From Bradyrhizobium sp. 199 (lineage in GTDB: Bacteria > Pseudomonadota > Alphaproteobacteria > Rhizobiales > Xanthobacteraceae): DNA of 64,000 nt. Below, piece after piece: positions 10,831 through 19,408 of the stretch (its first letter is position 1; every line of letters begins with the position of its first letter). A program made the translations under genes and the position numbers. Location of the stretch: positions 2,294,001-2,358,000 of the forward strand of contig NZ_JADPJI010000005.1 of the NCBI RefSeq assembly GCF_023073355.1, given 5' to 3'. Below the pieces are notes generated by a model. It was not told the DNA's origin. It ran no database searches and worked only from the letters and a program-made list of their open reading frames with translations.

Positions 10831-10871
10831 GCACTTAGAGTTCCGACAAGCAAACGAGGGATGGAGGCAAC

Positions 10872-11846
10872 ATGAAACAGAAACTGGGCTATCTGGCGCT
10901 GCCGCTGCTGATCGCGGCTGGGTTCACCACTGGCGCACATGCTGACGGCGAGACCATCGCCGTCTTCACCAAGAACCAGACCAACCCGTTCTTCCAGACG
11001 GTGCGGGTCGGGGCCGACAGCATGGCCAAAACCCTGAACGCGAAGACGCTGCAATATATCCCGACCAAGCCGGATTCGATTCCCGAGCAGCTCAGCCAGA
11101 TCGAGGACGTCGTGGTGAAGAAGCCGAGCGCGATCGTGTTCACGCCGGTCGATTACAAGGCGATGGTGCCTGGTGTCGAGAAGATCAATGAGGCCAGGAT
11201 CCCGGTCGTCAACATCACCGACCGCTCCGCGGGCGGCAAGTTCCTGTCCTTCGTCGGCGCCGACGATTACAGCCTTGGCCTGGAGACCGCGCGCTTCCTG
11301 CTCAAGACGCTCGGCGGCAAGGGCAACATCGTCATAATCGAGGGCGTCAAGGGCTCGCTGACCAATGTCGACCGCGTCCGCGGCTTCAACGACGCGCTCA
11401 AGGAAGCGCCTGGCGCCAAGCTGCTCGCCTCGCAGCCCGGCAACTATCAGCGGCTGCAGGCGCTCCAGGTGATGGAGAATTTGATGCAGTCCAATTCGCA
11501 GATCGACGGCGTGCTCGCCGCCAACGATGCCATGGCGGTCGGCGCGATCGAGGCGCTCGACGGCGCCAACCGCAAGGCGCAGGTGATCGGCATCAACGGC
11601 ACCAAGGAGGCGATCGACGCGATCAAATCCGGCAAGCTGCTGGCCAGCGGCGACTACAACGGGTTTGCCCAAGGCTGCCTCGGCACCATGATGGCGATCC
11701 GCGCCTTGCGCAATCAGCCTGTTATCAACGAGATCGTGCTGAAGCCGACCGTGATCACCAAGGACAATTACCAGCCGTTCGACGTGCCGCTGGAGCAGCG
11801 GACCTGCCCGACGTTCGAGGATGCCGGCAAGCTCAGCGCCAAGTAA
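10872..11846 (+). CDS. Ribose-type ABC importer periplasmic binding protein
   Basis: A 324-residue periplasmic binding protein (Peripla_BP_4, RbsB-like). A Sec signal peptide covers about residues 1-24, with the cut after AHA and before DGE. The mature part opens with the family strand TIAVFTKNQTNPFFQT and contains GVLAANDAMAVGAIEAL (about residue 205) and IGINGTKEAIDAI. It is the fourth importer gene, 41 bp after permease 2, with an AGGGATGGAGG-type ribosome site. It captures the transported substrate, whose identity is open; aromatic-compound importers of this class occur beside sugar ones. Confidence 0.92.
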   Translation: MKQKLGYLALPLLIAAGFTTGAHADGETIAVFTKNQTNPFFQTVRVGADSMAKTLNAKTLQYIPTKPDSIPEQLSQIEDVVVKKPSAIVFTPVDYKAMVPGVEKINEARIPVVNITDRSAGGKFLSFVGADDYSLGLETARFLLKTLGGKGNIVIIEGVKGSLTNVDRVRGFNDALKEAPGAKLLASQPGNYQRLQALQVMENLMQSNSQIDGVLAANDAMAVGAIEALDGANRKAQVIGINGTKEAIDAIKSGKLLASGDYNGFAQGCLGTMMAIRALRNQPVINEIVLKPTVITKDNYQPFDVPLEQRTCPTFEDAGKLSAK

Positions 11847-11867
11847 GCTGACCGCCACGACAAGCCC

Positions 11868-11891
11868 GGACGGCCACGCCTGCGGCCGTCC
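11868..11891 (+). repeat. Intercistronic stem-loop after the binding-protein gene
   Basis: A perfect 8-bp inverted repeat, GGACGGCC (11868-11875) and GGCCGTCC (11884-11891), with an 8-base loop. It lies between the binding-protein stop (11846) and the YciI start (11920) and has no T-run. It more likely stabilises the 3' end of the binding-protein message, or partly attenuates, than terminates. Confidence 0.5.
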
Positions 11892-11919
11892 CGAGACTGA
11901 GCCAAGAAACGGAGACATC

Positions 11920-12207
11920 ATGCTGTTCGCCATTCACGCCGTCGATCGCGCCGGCGCGCTGCCGAGCCGGCTGGCCAATTACGATGCCCACAAGGCGTTC
12001 CTGAGCGACACCTCGCCCTTCGGCGTCCAGATCGTGATGTCGGGGCCGCTCGTCTCCGACGATGGTCAAACCATGATCGGCAGCCTGTTCCTGATCGAGG
12101 CGCCCGGTCGCAATGACGTCGAGGCCTTCAATCGCGCCGATCCCTTTGCCGCGGCGGGCATCTGGGAAAAGGTGACGATCACGGGCTTCCTGCGCCGGCA
12201 GGGTTGA
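11920..12207 (+). CDS. YciI-family protein
   Basis: A 95-residue YciI-like (YCII) protein with a ferredoxin-like fold related to muconolactone isomerase. It starts MLFAIHAVDRAG and shows the family features SRLANYDAHKAFL, VMSGPLVSD and the putative catalytic His-Asp region. ATG 11920 has a GGAG site 5-8 bases upstream and fits the family start, so an in-frame start 99 bases upstream was rejected. It is the last gene of the catabolic operon, before the terminator at 12228. YciI proteins often accompany aromatic degradation, but the reaction is unassigned. Confidence 0.85.
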   Translation: MLFAIHAVDRAGALPSRLANYDAHKAFLSDTSPFGVQIVMSGPLVSDDGQTMIGSLFLIEAPGRNDVEAFNRADPFAAAGIWEKVTITGFLRRQG

Positions 12208-12227
12208 GGCCGGCCACATCAAAGCGC

Positions 12228-12265
12228 GAAAACAACCCCATGCACAGTAGGATGGGGTTGTTTTC
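12228..12265. terminator. Bidirectional intrinsic terminator
   Basis: A perfect 14-bp inverted repeat (12228-12241 with 12252-12265; GAAAACAACCCCAT and its complement) around a 10-base loop. An A-run on one side and a T-run on the other suit termination in both directions. It sits between the convergent YciI gene (ends 12207) and the oligopeptide importer ATPase gene (ends 12297), closing both operons. Confidence 0.9.
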
Positions 12266-12296
12266 ATTCACGAATTTCCAACGCGAATCTCACCCT

Positions 12297-13289
12297 TCAG
12301 CTGCTCGCCGCGGGCGCCACCTCTTCAAGATGACAGGCCACCCACTGCTCGGCTCCAGCGGCGCGAAGCACCGGCTCCTCGACCCGGCAGCGATCGAACA
12401 CGAGCGGACAGCGGGTATGGAAGCGGCAACCGCGCGGCGGATTGATCGGGCTCGGCACGTCGCCCTTGAGGATGATGGGATTGCGCCGGGCGCCGGGCTC
12501 GGGCAGCGGCACCGCCGACAGCAACGCCCTGGTGTAGGGATGCCTTGGCGCGGCAAAGATCTCGCGGCGCGGGGCAACCTCGACGATCTTGCCGAGATAC
12601 ATCACGGCGACGCGGTGGGTCATGTGCTCGACGATCGCGAGATCGTGGCTGATGAACAACAGCGCAAGTCCGAACTCGCGCTGGAGATCCTGCAGCAAAT
12701 TGACGATCTGCGCCTTGACCGAAACATCCAGCGCCGAAACCGCTTCGTCGCAGACGATTAGTTCGGGCTCGGCCGCGAGCGCGCGTGCAATGCCGATGCG
12801 CTGCCGTTGGCCGCCGGAGAATTCGTGCGGCCGGCGGTTCAGCGCCTCGCGCGGCAGGCGCACGGTATCCATCAGTGACGTGACGCGGACCTCGAGGTCT
12901 TCCGCCGATTTGGCGAGGCCGAAATTGCGGATCGGCTCGGCCACGATGTCGCGCACGCGCATGCGCGGATTGAGGCTCGAGAACGGATCCTGGAACACCA
13001 CCTGCACGCGGCGGCGCATCTGCCGCATCGCGCTCGGCGCGGCGTCGTCGATGCGCTGGCCGTCGAGGATCACCTGCCCCGCGGTGATGTCGAACAGCCG
13101 CAATATGGCGCGGCCGACCGTCGACTTGCCGCAACCGGATTCGCCGACCAGCGACAGCGTCTCGCCGCGCGCGATCTCGAAAGAGACGCCGTCTACCGCA
13201 TAGACCCATTCGGATCTGCGGCTGAACAGGCCCTTTTTGACCGGGAAGTGCTTTTTGAGGTCGTTGACCTGCAGCAGCGGAGGACTCAT
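12297..13289 (-). CDS. Dipeptide/oligopeptide-type ABC importer ATPase (DppF/OppF-like)
   Basis: A 330-residue ATPase with Walker A GESGCGKSTVGRAIL (about residue 54), the ABC signature SGGQRQRIGIARAL and Walker B LIVCDEAVSALD. It ends with the oligopeptide C-terminal Fe-S-like motif region PPRGCRFHTRCP. ATG 13289 was chosen because it overlaps the stop of the partner ATPase (ATGA), although the frame is open further upstream. It is the last gene of a five-gene minus-strand importer operon. Substrates of this class range from peptides to opines, glutathione and nickel; none is indicated here. Confidence 0.92.
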   Translation of the reverse strand: MSPPLLQVNDLKKHFPVKKGLFSRRSEWVYAVDGVSFEIARGETLSLVGESGCGKSTVGRAILRLFDITAGQVILDGQRIDDAAPSAMRQMRRRVQVVFQDPFSSLNPRMRVRDIVAEPIRNFGLAKSAEDLEVRVTSLMDTVRLPREALNRRPHEFSGGQRQRIGIARALAAEPELIVCDEAVSALDVSVKAQIVNLLQDLQREFGLALLFISHDLAIVEHMTHRVAVMYLGKIVEVAPRREIFAAPRHPYTRALLSAVPLPEPGARRNPIILKGDVPSPINPPRGCRFHTRCPLVFDRCRVEEPVLRAAGAEQWVACHLEEVAPAASS

Positions 13290-14275
13290 GCCGCGACGGC
13301 TCCCTTGGCCGCATAGTGGCAGGCGGCGAGGTGACGAGGCCCCTTTTCTTCGAGCCCCGGCGCATATTGCCGGCACAGATCGGTCGCGAGCGCACAGCGG
13401 CCCGCGAAGACGCAGCCGCTGATGGGGTTGCGCAGGTCAGGCACCTGCCCGGGAATCTCGGCAAGCCGTCGTGCCGCGCCTGTTAGCGAGGAGCCGAGCC
13501 GTGGTACCGCGCCGAGCAGGCCTTGTGTGTAGGGATGACGCGGCGAACGGAACAGCTCGGCCACAGGCGCCTCCTCGACCTTGCGGCCGGCATACATCAC
13601 CATGACCCGTTCTGCGATCTCGGCGACGACGCCGAGATCGTGGGTGATGAGAATGATGGCCGCGCCAACCCGGCTCTTCAGATCCAGCATCAGCTTGAGG
13701 ATCTGCGCCTGGATCGTCACGTCGAGCGCGGTGGTCGGCTCATCCGCAATCAGAAGCTTCGGATTGCAGGCGAGCGCGATCGCGATCATGACGCGCTGAC
13801 GCATGCCGCCGGAGAGCTGGTGAGGATATTCGCGCACGCGGCGCTTCGGCTCGGGAATGCCGACCAGCGTCAGCATCTCCACCGCGTGCGCTTCGGCGGC
13901 CTGCTTGTCGAGGCCCTGATGGATCATCAGGGTCTCGCGGATCTGGCGGCCGACGGTGAGCACCGGGTTCAGGCTCGTCATCGGCTCCTGGAAGATCATC
14001 GAGATGTCGTTGCCGCGGATGGCGCGCATCTCGCGATCGGAGAGCTGCAAAAGGTCCCTGCCCGCAAAGCGGATGCTGCCGGCGATCCTGCCCGGCGGCT
14101 CCGGGATCAGCCGCATCAGCGACATCGAAGTCACCGATTTGCCGCAACCGGACTCGCCGACGATGGCGAGCGTTTCGCCCTCGTTGACATGGAAGGACAC
14201 GCCGTCGACCGCGCGGTTGATGCCGCCAGGGGTGCGGAAGTGGGTCTGGAGGTTTTCGACTTCGAGCAGCGCCAT
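13286..14275 (-). CDS. Dipeptide/oligopeptide-type ABC importer ATPase (DppD/OppD-like)
   Basis: A 329-residue ATPase with Walker A GESGCGKSVTSMSLM (about residue 38), SGGMRQRVMIAIAL and LLIADEPTTALDVT, and the C-terminal cysteine motif GCVFAGRCALATDLC. It pairs with the DppF-like ATPase, with a 4-bp overlap. It lies 20 bp after the DppC-like permease, in the order binding protein, permease B, permease C, ATPase D, ATPase F. Confidence 0.92.
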   Translation of the reverse strand: MALLEVENLQTHFRTPGGINRAVDGVSFHVNEGETLAIVGESGCGKSVTSMSLMRLIPEPPGRIAGSIRFAGRDLLQLSDREMRAIRGNDISMIFQEPMTSLNPVLTVGRQIRETLMIHQGLDKQAAEAHAVEMLTLVGIPEPKRRVREYPHQLSGGMRQRVMIAIALACNPKLLIADEPTTALDVTIQAQILKLMLDLKSRVGAAIILITHDLGVVAEIAERVMVMYAGRKVEEAPVAELFRSPRHPYTQGLLGAVPRLGSSLTGAARRLAEIPGQVPDLRNPISGCVFAGRCALATDLCRQYAPGLEEKGPRHLAACHYAAKGAVAA

Positions 14276-14295
14276 CGCGGATCAGCCTCGCGCCA

Positions 14296-15219
14296 TCAGA
14301 GGCTCTTGGCCATGCGCGGATCGAGCGCATCGCGAAGGCCGTCGCCGAGCAGGTTCACGGCAAGAACCGTGACGGAGAGGAACGCCGCCGGAAAGAACAC
14401 GATGTAGGGCTTCACCTGCCACAGCGCGCGGCCCTCGGCCATGATGTTGCCCCAGGATGGGATGGTCGGCGGCGTGCCGGCCCCGATGAAGGACAGGATC
14501 GCCTCCGTGATCATGGCGCTGGCGCAGATATAAGTCGCCTGCACCAGCATCGGCGCCACGGTGTTGGGCAGGATGTGGCGCAGGATGATCATCGGCGTGC
14601 GCGTGCCGCAGGCCACGGCCGCGTCCACATAGGGCTGCTCGCGCAGCGACAGCACCACGCTGCGGACGAGGCGCGAGACGCGCGGGATCTCGGCAACGGT
14701 GATGGCGAGGATGACGTTGCCGACGCTGCCGCGCGTCAAGGCCATCAGCGCGATCGCGAGCAGGATCGGCGGGATCGACATCAAGCCGTCCATGAAGCGC
14801 ATCAGGATGCCGTCGGCCCAGCGGATGAAGCCGGAGACCATGCCGATGGCAAGGCCGGCCGCGGATGCGAAGATCGCCACTGACAGGCCGACCGTGAGCG
14901 AGACGCGGGCGCCATAGAGCACGCGCGAATAGATGTCGCGGCCGAGCACGTCGGTACCAAACCAGAAAATTGCCGACGGCGCGCGGGTGCGCTTGGCCGG
15001 CGCCAGCGCGGTCGGATCGACCGTTCCAAGATACGGCGCGAAGATCGCGATCAGGACCAGCGTGAGCAGCAGCGCGCCGCCGATCGCAACGGTGGGATGA
15101 CCGCGCAAGAATCCGATGAAGCCGCGCCGGATCGCGACCGGCCGCAAGATTTCGGGCAGTTGCGGCGCGAGGACCAGGCCGGCCGGGAGCGCTTGCGGAT
15201 TGACGGTCGTGTCGGTCAA
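14296..15219 (-). CDS. Dipeptide/oligopeptide-type ABC importer permease (DppC/OppC-like)
   Basis: A 307-residue inner-membrane permease. It has a long cytoplasmic N-terminus, a first membrane helix near residue 50, the DVLGRDIYSRVLYGARVSL segment typical of DppC (about 95-113), and the EAA-type loop with GTRTPMIILRHILPN (about 203). Its start overlaps the stop of the DppB-like permease gene by 4 bp (ATGA), indicating coupled translation of the two channel halves. Confidence 0.92.
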   Translation of the reverse strand: MTDTTVNPQALPAGLVLAPQLPEILRPVAIRRGFIGFLRGHPTVAIGGALLLTLVLIAIFAPYLGTVDPTALAPAKRTRAPSAIFWFGTDVLGRDIYSRVLYGARVSLTVGLSVAIFASAAGLAIGMVSGFIRWADGILMRFMDGLMSIPPILLAIALMALTRGSVGNVILAITVAEIPRVSRLVRSVVLSLREQPYVDAAVACGTRTPMIILRHILPNTVAPMLVQATYICASAMITEAILSFIGAGTPPTIPSWGNIMAEGRALWQVKPYIVFFPAAFLSVTVLAVNLLGDGLRDALDPRMAKSL

Positions 15220-16157
15220 TAGCGGATCCTCGGGTCAACGAGCGTGTAGATGACGTCGATCATCAGATTGACGAGGACGTAGACGAAGCTGAACAGCAGC
15301 ACGATGCCCTGGATCACGGGATAATCGCGGCGCAGGATCGCATCGATCGTGAGCCGGCCGAGGCCGGGGATCGCGAACACGCTTTCGGTCACCACCGCGC
15401 CGCCGATCAGGAGCGCGATGCCGATGCCGATCACGGTCACGATCGGCACGGCCGCGTTCTTCAGCGCGTGAATGAACAGGATGCCGCCCTGCCCGAGGCC
15501 CTTGGCCTTGGCCGTGCGGATATAGTCCTGCTGCAACACTTCCAGCATTGAGGCGCGGGTGATGCGCGCGACCAGCGCGATATAGACGCAGCCGAGCGCG
15601 ATTGACGGCAGGATCAAATTCTCCAGCCACGGCCAGAAGCCTTGCGTGAGCGGCGTATAACCCTGCACCGGGAGCCATTCCAGCTCGAGCGCGAAGATAT
15701 AGGCGAGCATGTAGCCGACCACGAAGACGGGCAGCGAGAAGCCGAACACGGCAAAGCCCATGATGATGCGGTCGATCAGGCTGCCGGCCTTCCACGCCGC
15801 CACGACGCCGAGCGGCACCGCCACCACGATCGTAAGCAGCAGCGTGACGATCATCAGCGACAGCGTCGGCCCTAAGCGCTGTCCAATCATCGCCGAGACC
15901 GGCAGATTGGTGAAGATCGAGGTGCCGAGATCGCCGTGCAGGATGCGCCAGACCCAGCTGCCGAACTGGACCAGGAACGGACGGTCGAGACCGAGGCTCT
16001 GGCGGATGCGCTCCACATCCTCCGGGCTCGCCTGGTCGCCCGCGATCACCACGGCCGGATCACCCGGCGCGATGTAGAGCAGGCTGAACACGAACAGCGC
16101 GACGATCGCCATCACCGGCAAGGTCGCGACGATGCGGCGGAGGATGTAAGAGAGCAT
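15216..16157 (-). CDS. Dipeptide/oligopeptide-type ABC importer permease (DppB/OppB-like)
   Basis: A 313-residue permease with six predicted membrane helices. The N-terminal helix reads YILRRIVATLPVMAIVALF, the conserved cytoplasmic segment is QDYIRTAKAKGLGQG (about residue 194), and the end, VDPRIRY, is the family hallmark. It follows the binding-protein gene by 17 bp and overlaps the DppC-like gene. Confidence 0.93.
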   Translation of the reverse strand: MLSYILRRIVATLPVMAIVALFVFSLLYIAPGDPAVVIAGDQASPEDVERIRQSLGLDRPFLVQFGSWVWRILHGDLGTSIFTNLPVSAMIGQRLGPTLSLMIVTLLLTIVVAVPLGVVAAWKAGSLIDRIIMGFAVFGFSLPVFVVGYMLAYIFALELEWLPVQGYTPLTQGFWPWLENLILPSIALGCVYIALVARITRASMLEVLQQDYIRTAKAKGLGQGGILFIHALKNAAVPIVTVIGIGIALLIGGAVVTESVFAIPGLGRLTIDAILRRDYPVIQGIVLLFSFVYVLVNLMIDVIYTLVDPRIRY

Positions 16158-16174
16158 CTGGCCTCAGCGCACGA

Positions 16175-17776
16175 TCATGCCGACTTCGACACGCCCCAGA
16201 AGAACGGCAGCGGCCCCTTGGTAATGCCGGAGACGTTCTTGCGCCATGCTGTGTAGGTCAGGAAGAAGCCGGTCGGCGCGTAGACGACATCCTCGATCGC
16301 CGCCTTGTTGACCCGCCCGATCGCCGCTTTCTCCTCGTCGACACTCTTGGCGTCGAACCAGCCCGTGATCTCCTTCTCGGTGTTCGGGCTGCTCGGCCAG
16401 CCGAACCAGGCCTTGTCGCCATTGGCGCGGATGGCGGTGTAGGCGGCCGGCGTGATGCAATCGGCGCCGGCATGCCAGCTATGGAACATGTTCCAGCCGC
16501 CCTGGCCCGGCGGCGTCTTTGCGGCGCGACGGGAGCCCACCGTGCCCCAATCGGTGGCGACGAAGTCGACATTCATGCCGAGCCTCTTCAGGAGGTCCGC
16601 GGTGACGTCGCCTTGCGCCTTCGTGATCGGCTGATCCTGCGCAACCAGGCACGTCACCGGCTGGCCGGAATAGCCGCTCTCGGCTAACAGCTTCTTGGCG
16701 GCGTCGAAGTCGCGCTTGCCCTTCAGGATCTCGCCGCCCATTTCGTTGTAAACAGGTGTGTCGGGCGTGAAGAAGCCGGGCAAAGACTTCCACAATGCGT
16801 CGTCGTCGCCGACGATGGCGCGCATATAGTCTTCCTGGCTGAGCGCCATCAGCACCGCGCGCCGCGCCCGCACGTCGTTGAACGGCGCGAACAAATGGTT
16901 CATGCGGAACGAGCCGATATTGCCGAGGGGATCGCCGATATCGACGCTGATGTTCTTGTTCTTCTTCAGCACGGGCACGAGATCGGCGATCGGGTTCTCC
17001 CACCAGTCGACCTCGCCGTTCTGCAATGCTGCCGCCGCGGTCGCGGGGTCCGGCATCACGATCCACTCGACGCGATCGACCATGATCTGCTTGCCGCCGG
17101 CCAGCCAGGATGCCTTCTCCTGCCGCGGCACGTAGTCGGTGAACTTCTCGAACACCGACTTGGCGCCGGGGACCCATTCGCTCTTGGCGAACTTCATCGG
17201 GCCCGAGCCGACATATTCGGTGATCTGCTTGAACGGATCGGTCTTGGCGATGCGCTCGGGCATGATGAAGGAGCACGGCGCGTTGTTCTTGGCCAGCGCA
17301 TAGAGCATTTTCGGGAAGGGCTGCTTCAAAACCCATTTGAAGGTGCGGTCGTCGACAGCGGTCAATTCCTGCTGGATCGCAATGATCATCAGCCCCATCG
17401 GATCGCGTGCCGCCCAGCGCGACAGGCTGGCAACGATGTCCTTGGCCAGCACCGGCTCGCCGTCGTGGAACTTGAGGCCCGGGCGCAGCTTGAACGTCCA
17501 GATCTTGCCGTCGTCAGAGGTCTCCTCGGACTCGATCATCTGCCGCTGCGGCTGCAGTTGCGCGTCGATGCCGTAGAGCGTGTCCCAGACCAGCGCGGCG
17601 GCATTGCGCACGACATATTGAGTGCCCCAGATCGGATCGAAATTGGCGAGGTTGGCTTGCGGCACGAAGCGGAGCGTGCGGGCTGATGCCCCTTGCGCGA
17701 TGGCGGGAGCCGAGAGGCCGGTCAATGCCAGACCGCCCGCGCCCGCCAGTCCCTTCAATACGGTCCTGCGATCCAT
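16175..17776 (-). CDS. Dipeptide/oligopeptide-type ABC importer binding protein, Tat signal
   Basis: A 533-residue SBP_bac_5 protein and the first gene of the importer operon. The N-terminus MDRRTVLKGLAGAGG carries a twin-arginine motif followed by a hydrophobic stretch and an AIAQG cleavage site, so export as a folded protein through Tat is likely. Typical family stretches are TLRFVPQANLANFDPIW, LRPGLKFHDGEPV and VGSGPMKFAKSEWVPG. ATG 17776 was chosen for its GGAGG site and the signal peptide; the frame stays open upstream. The ligand is unknown. Confidence 0.92.
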   Translation of the reverse strand: MDRRTVLKGLAGAGGLALTGLSAPAIAQGASARTLRFVPQANLANFDPIWGTQYVVRNAAALVWDTLYGIDAQLQPQRQMIESEETSDDGKIWTFKLRPGLKFHDGEPVLAKDIVASLSRWAARDPMGLMIIAIQQELTAVDDRTFKWVLKQPFPKMLYALAKNNAPCSFIMPERIAKTDPFKQITEYVGSGPMKFAKSEWVPGAKSVFEKFTDYVPRQEKASWLAGGKQIMVDRVEWIVMPDPATAAAALQNGEVDWWENPIADLVPVLKKNKNISVDIGDPLGNIGSFRMNHLFAPFNDVRARRAVLMALSQEDYMRAIVGDDDALWKSLPGFFTPDTPVYNEMGGEILKGKRDFDAAKKLLAESGYSGQPVTCLVAQDQPITKAQGDVTADLLKRLGMNVDFVATDWGTVGSRRAAKTPPGQGGWNMFHSWHAGADCITPAAYTAIRANGDKAWFGWPSSPNTEKEITGWFDAKSVDEEKAAIGRVNKAAIEDVVYAPTGFFLTYTAWRKNVSGITKGPLPFFWGVSKSA

Positions 17777-17962
17777 GAAGTCCTCCCAGTAATGCCAGTG
17801 ATGCCGGCCATCATTGGCCAAGGGCACGTGAAACCAGAGCCCATTGGCTTGCAAATGGTATGCCACTAACCAGGCCTTCGCCAGTGGGATCTCACCTCCA
17901 TTTGGACCCGCCCAGCCCCTCAAAGAGCCGCCGCAACACCACGTTGAGATCGTGCGCCGCAG

Positions 17963-19396
17963 TCAGACTGTCAGAGACACCCGCAAGCGCCGCCACCCGA
18001 TGACGACGCCGGTCATGGAGAATACGAATCCTAGCGCACATAGCCCGACGATTACGACATCGCGCAAAGACGGATGCGCCATGAGGATCGGAAGATCGAG
18101 CGTATGCAGCGCGCCGTACGCCCAGCGATAGGCACGACGCGAAGAGTCCAGCCTTTGCAGCAAATTGCCATCGGCGCCGTCGATATCGAACCAGAGCTCG
18201 CCGCAGCGTGAGCGGTAGACCGGCGCACCAGGGACGGCAGATCGAACTGGATAGTCGTCGCTCTCGGCAACAACGGACGGTGCGGCGCAGCCCGCGGCGA
18301 GGCGCGTCGTCAATTCCTGAACGTCGCGCGCGCTCAAAAATCCCGTGTATCCCTCATTCGCCGTCTCTGCGGCCGTGACCAGAGCCTGGCTGCCGAGAGC
18401 GACCCGGTCGCGCCGGTAGACATTGCCGTTGAAGGCGAACCATTCGATCTCGCGGGCAGACGCCGATATCGGTTGCCGTTCGAGCGACGAGGCAGCCACC
18501 CAATCCGGCGCGGCGTTCATCACGCCGGCCTCTGCCGGGGCCAGTTGCCCGCGCGAGAACAGCCGTCCGTGATCCATGGAGAGCCAGCCGCTGAAAATCC
18601 AGCTCAGCACGAAGGCCGCGGCGCCAAGGCCAACGAGATGATGCAGCGCGTGCCAGCCGCGATAAGGTGAGGACATCCGGTGTCCGCGCAGCTTGACCTG
18701 CAGGATTCCGAGCAACGCGCCCAGCATCGCTGCCATCAAGGCCAGCAGTGACAGTGTCCAGACCACGCGATCCCACAGCGCCCAATTGCTTCTCAGCACG
18801 GTCGGATAGATCCAGTGCAGCACGCTGCCGACGAGATTCCAGCCGCGCTCGCTTCGCGTCGTATCCAGCACGATCTCGCCGGTGAGCGACGAGACATAGA
18901 CCTCCGTCCCGGCAGCGTCGTCGAAGGCTACGCGAAACAAGGGCCGATGGCGGTCGAATCCGTTCGGTACGCTCCACTGATCGTAATCCGCCTGCGCGAG
19001 GATCGTTGCGCGTGCGGCGTCGAGCCTGCGGCTGCGGGCGTGATCCTGCGAGATGGCGCGCGCGGCATCGGAAGACGTCACCCGCGCCTCCTGTCCATCG
19101 AAGGCGCGGACCGCACGCCGATGCGATGGCCCCGACACGACGTAGACCGGCCCGTCACTTCGCTGGATCAGCCGAACGCGCGTTGCATCCTTGATCCCGC
19201 TGGCGGCTACCGCGTCATGCACCGCCATTCGAACCTGAACGCGATCGACCGGCGCGAGGCCGGAAAAGCGCTCCGCTTCCGTCAGCGACGGGAACGGAAC
19301 GAAGTGCATCACGATGCCGGTCGCGAACCACATCGCGAACAGCAGGCAGAACGCGATCCCGAGCCAGCGGTGCAGCAGGATGATCGCGCCCATCAT
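17963..19396 (-). CDS. PepSY-domain inner-membrane protein
   Basis: A 477-residue PepSY-associated membrane protein. It has four clear hydrophobic segments: about residues 4-30 (LLHRWLGIAFCLLFAMWFA), 210-235, 255-278 and 445-468. Large periplasmic loops between them hold PepSY-like repeats. Such proteins commonly sit beside TonB-dependent receptors and are thought to act in the inner membrane, for example in ferric-siderophore reduction. It starts 12 bp after the receptor gene and should share its cobalamin-riboswitch control, which suggests a role in corrinoid or cobalt uptake rather than iron (inference). Confidence 0.85.
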   Translation of the reverse strand: MMGAIILLHRWLGIAFCLLFAMWFATGIVMHFVPFPSLTEAERFSGLAPVDRVQVRMAVHDAVAASGIKDATRVRLIQRSDGPVYVVSGPSHRRAVRAFDGQEARVTSSDAARAISQDHARSRRLDAARATILAQADYDQWSVPNGFDRHRPLFRVAFDDAAGTEVYVSSLTGEIVLDTTRSERGWNLVGSVLHWIYPTVLRSNWALWDRVVWTLSLLALMAAMLGALLGILQVKLRGHRMSSPYRGWHALHHLVGLGAAAFVLSWIFSGWLSMDHGRLFSRGQLAPAEAGVMNAAPDWVAASSLERQPISASAREIEWFAFNGNVYRRDRVALGSQALVTAAETANEGYTGFLSARDVQELTTRLAAGCAAPSVVAESDDYPVRSAVPGAPVYRSRCGELWFDIDGADGNLLQRLDSSRRAYRWAYGALHTLDLPILMAHPSLRDVVIVGLCALGFVFSMTGVVIGWRRLRVSLTV

Positions 19397-19408
19397 GCGC
19401 TCAAGGCC

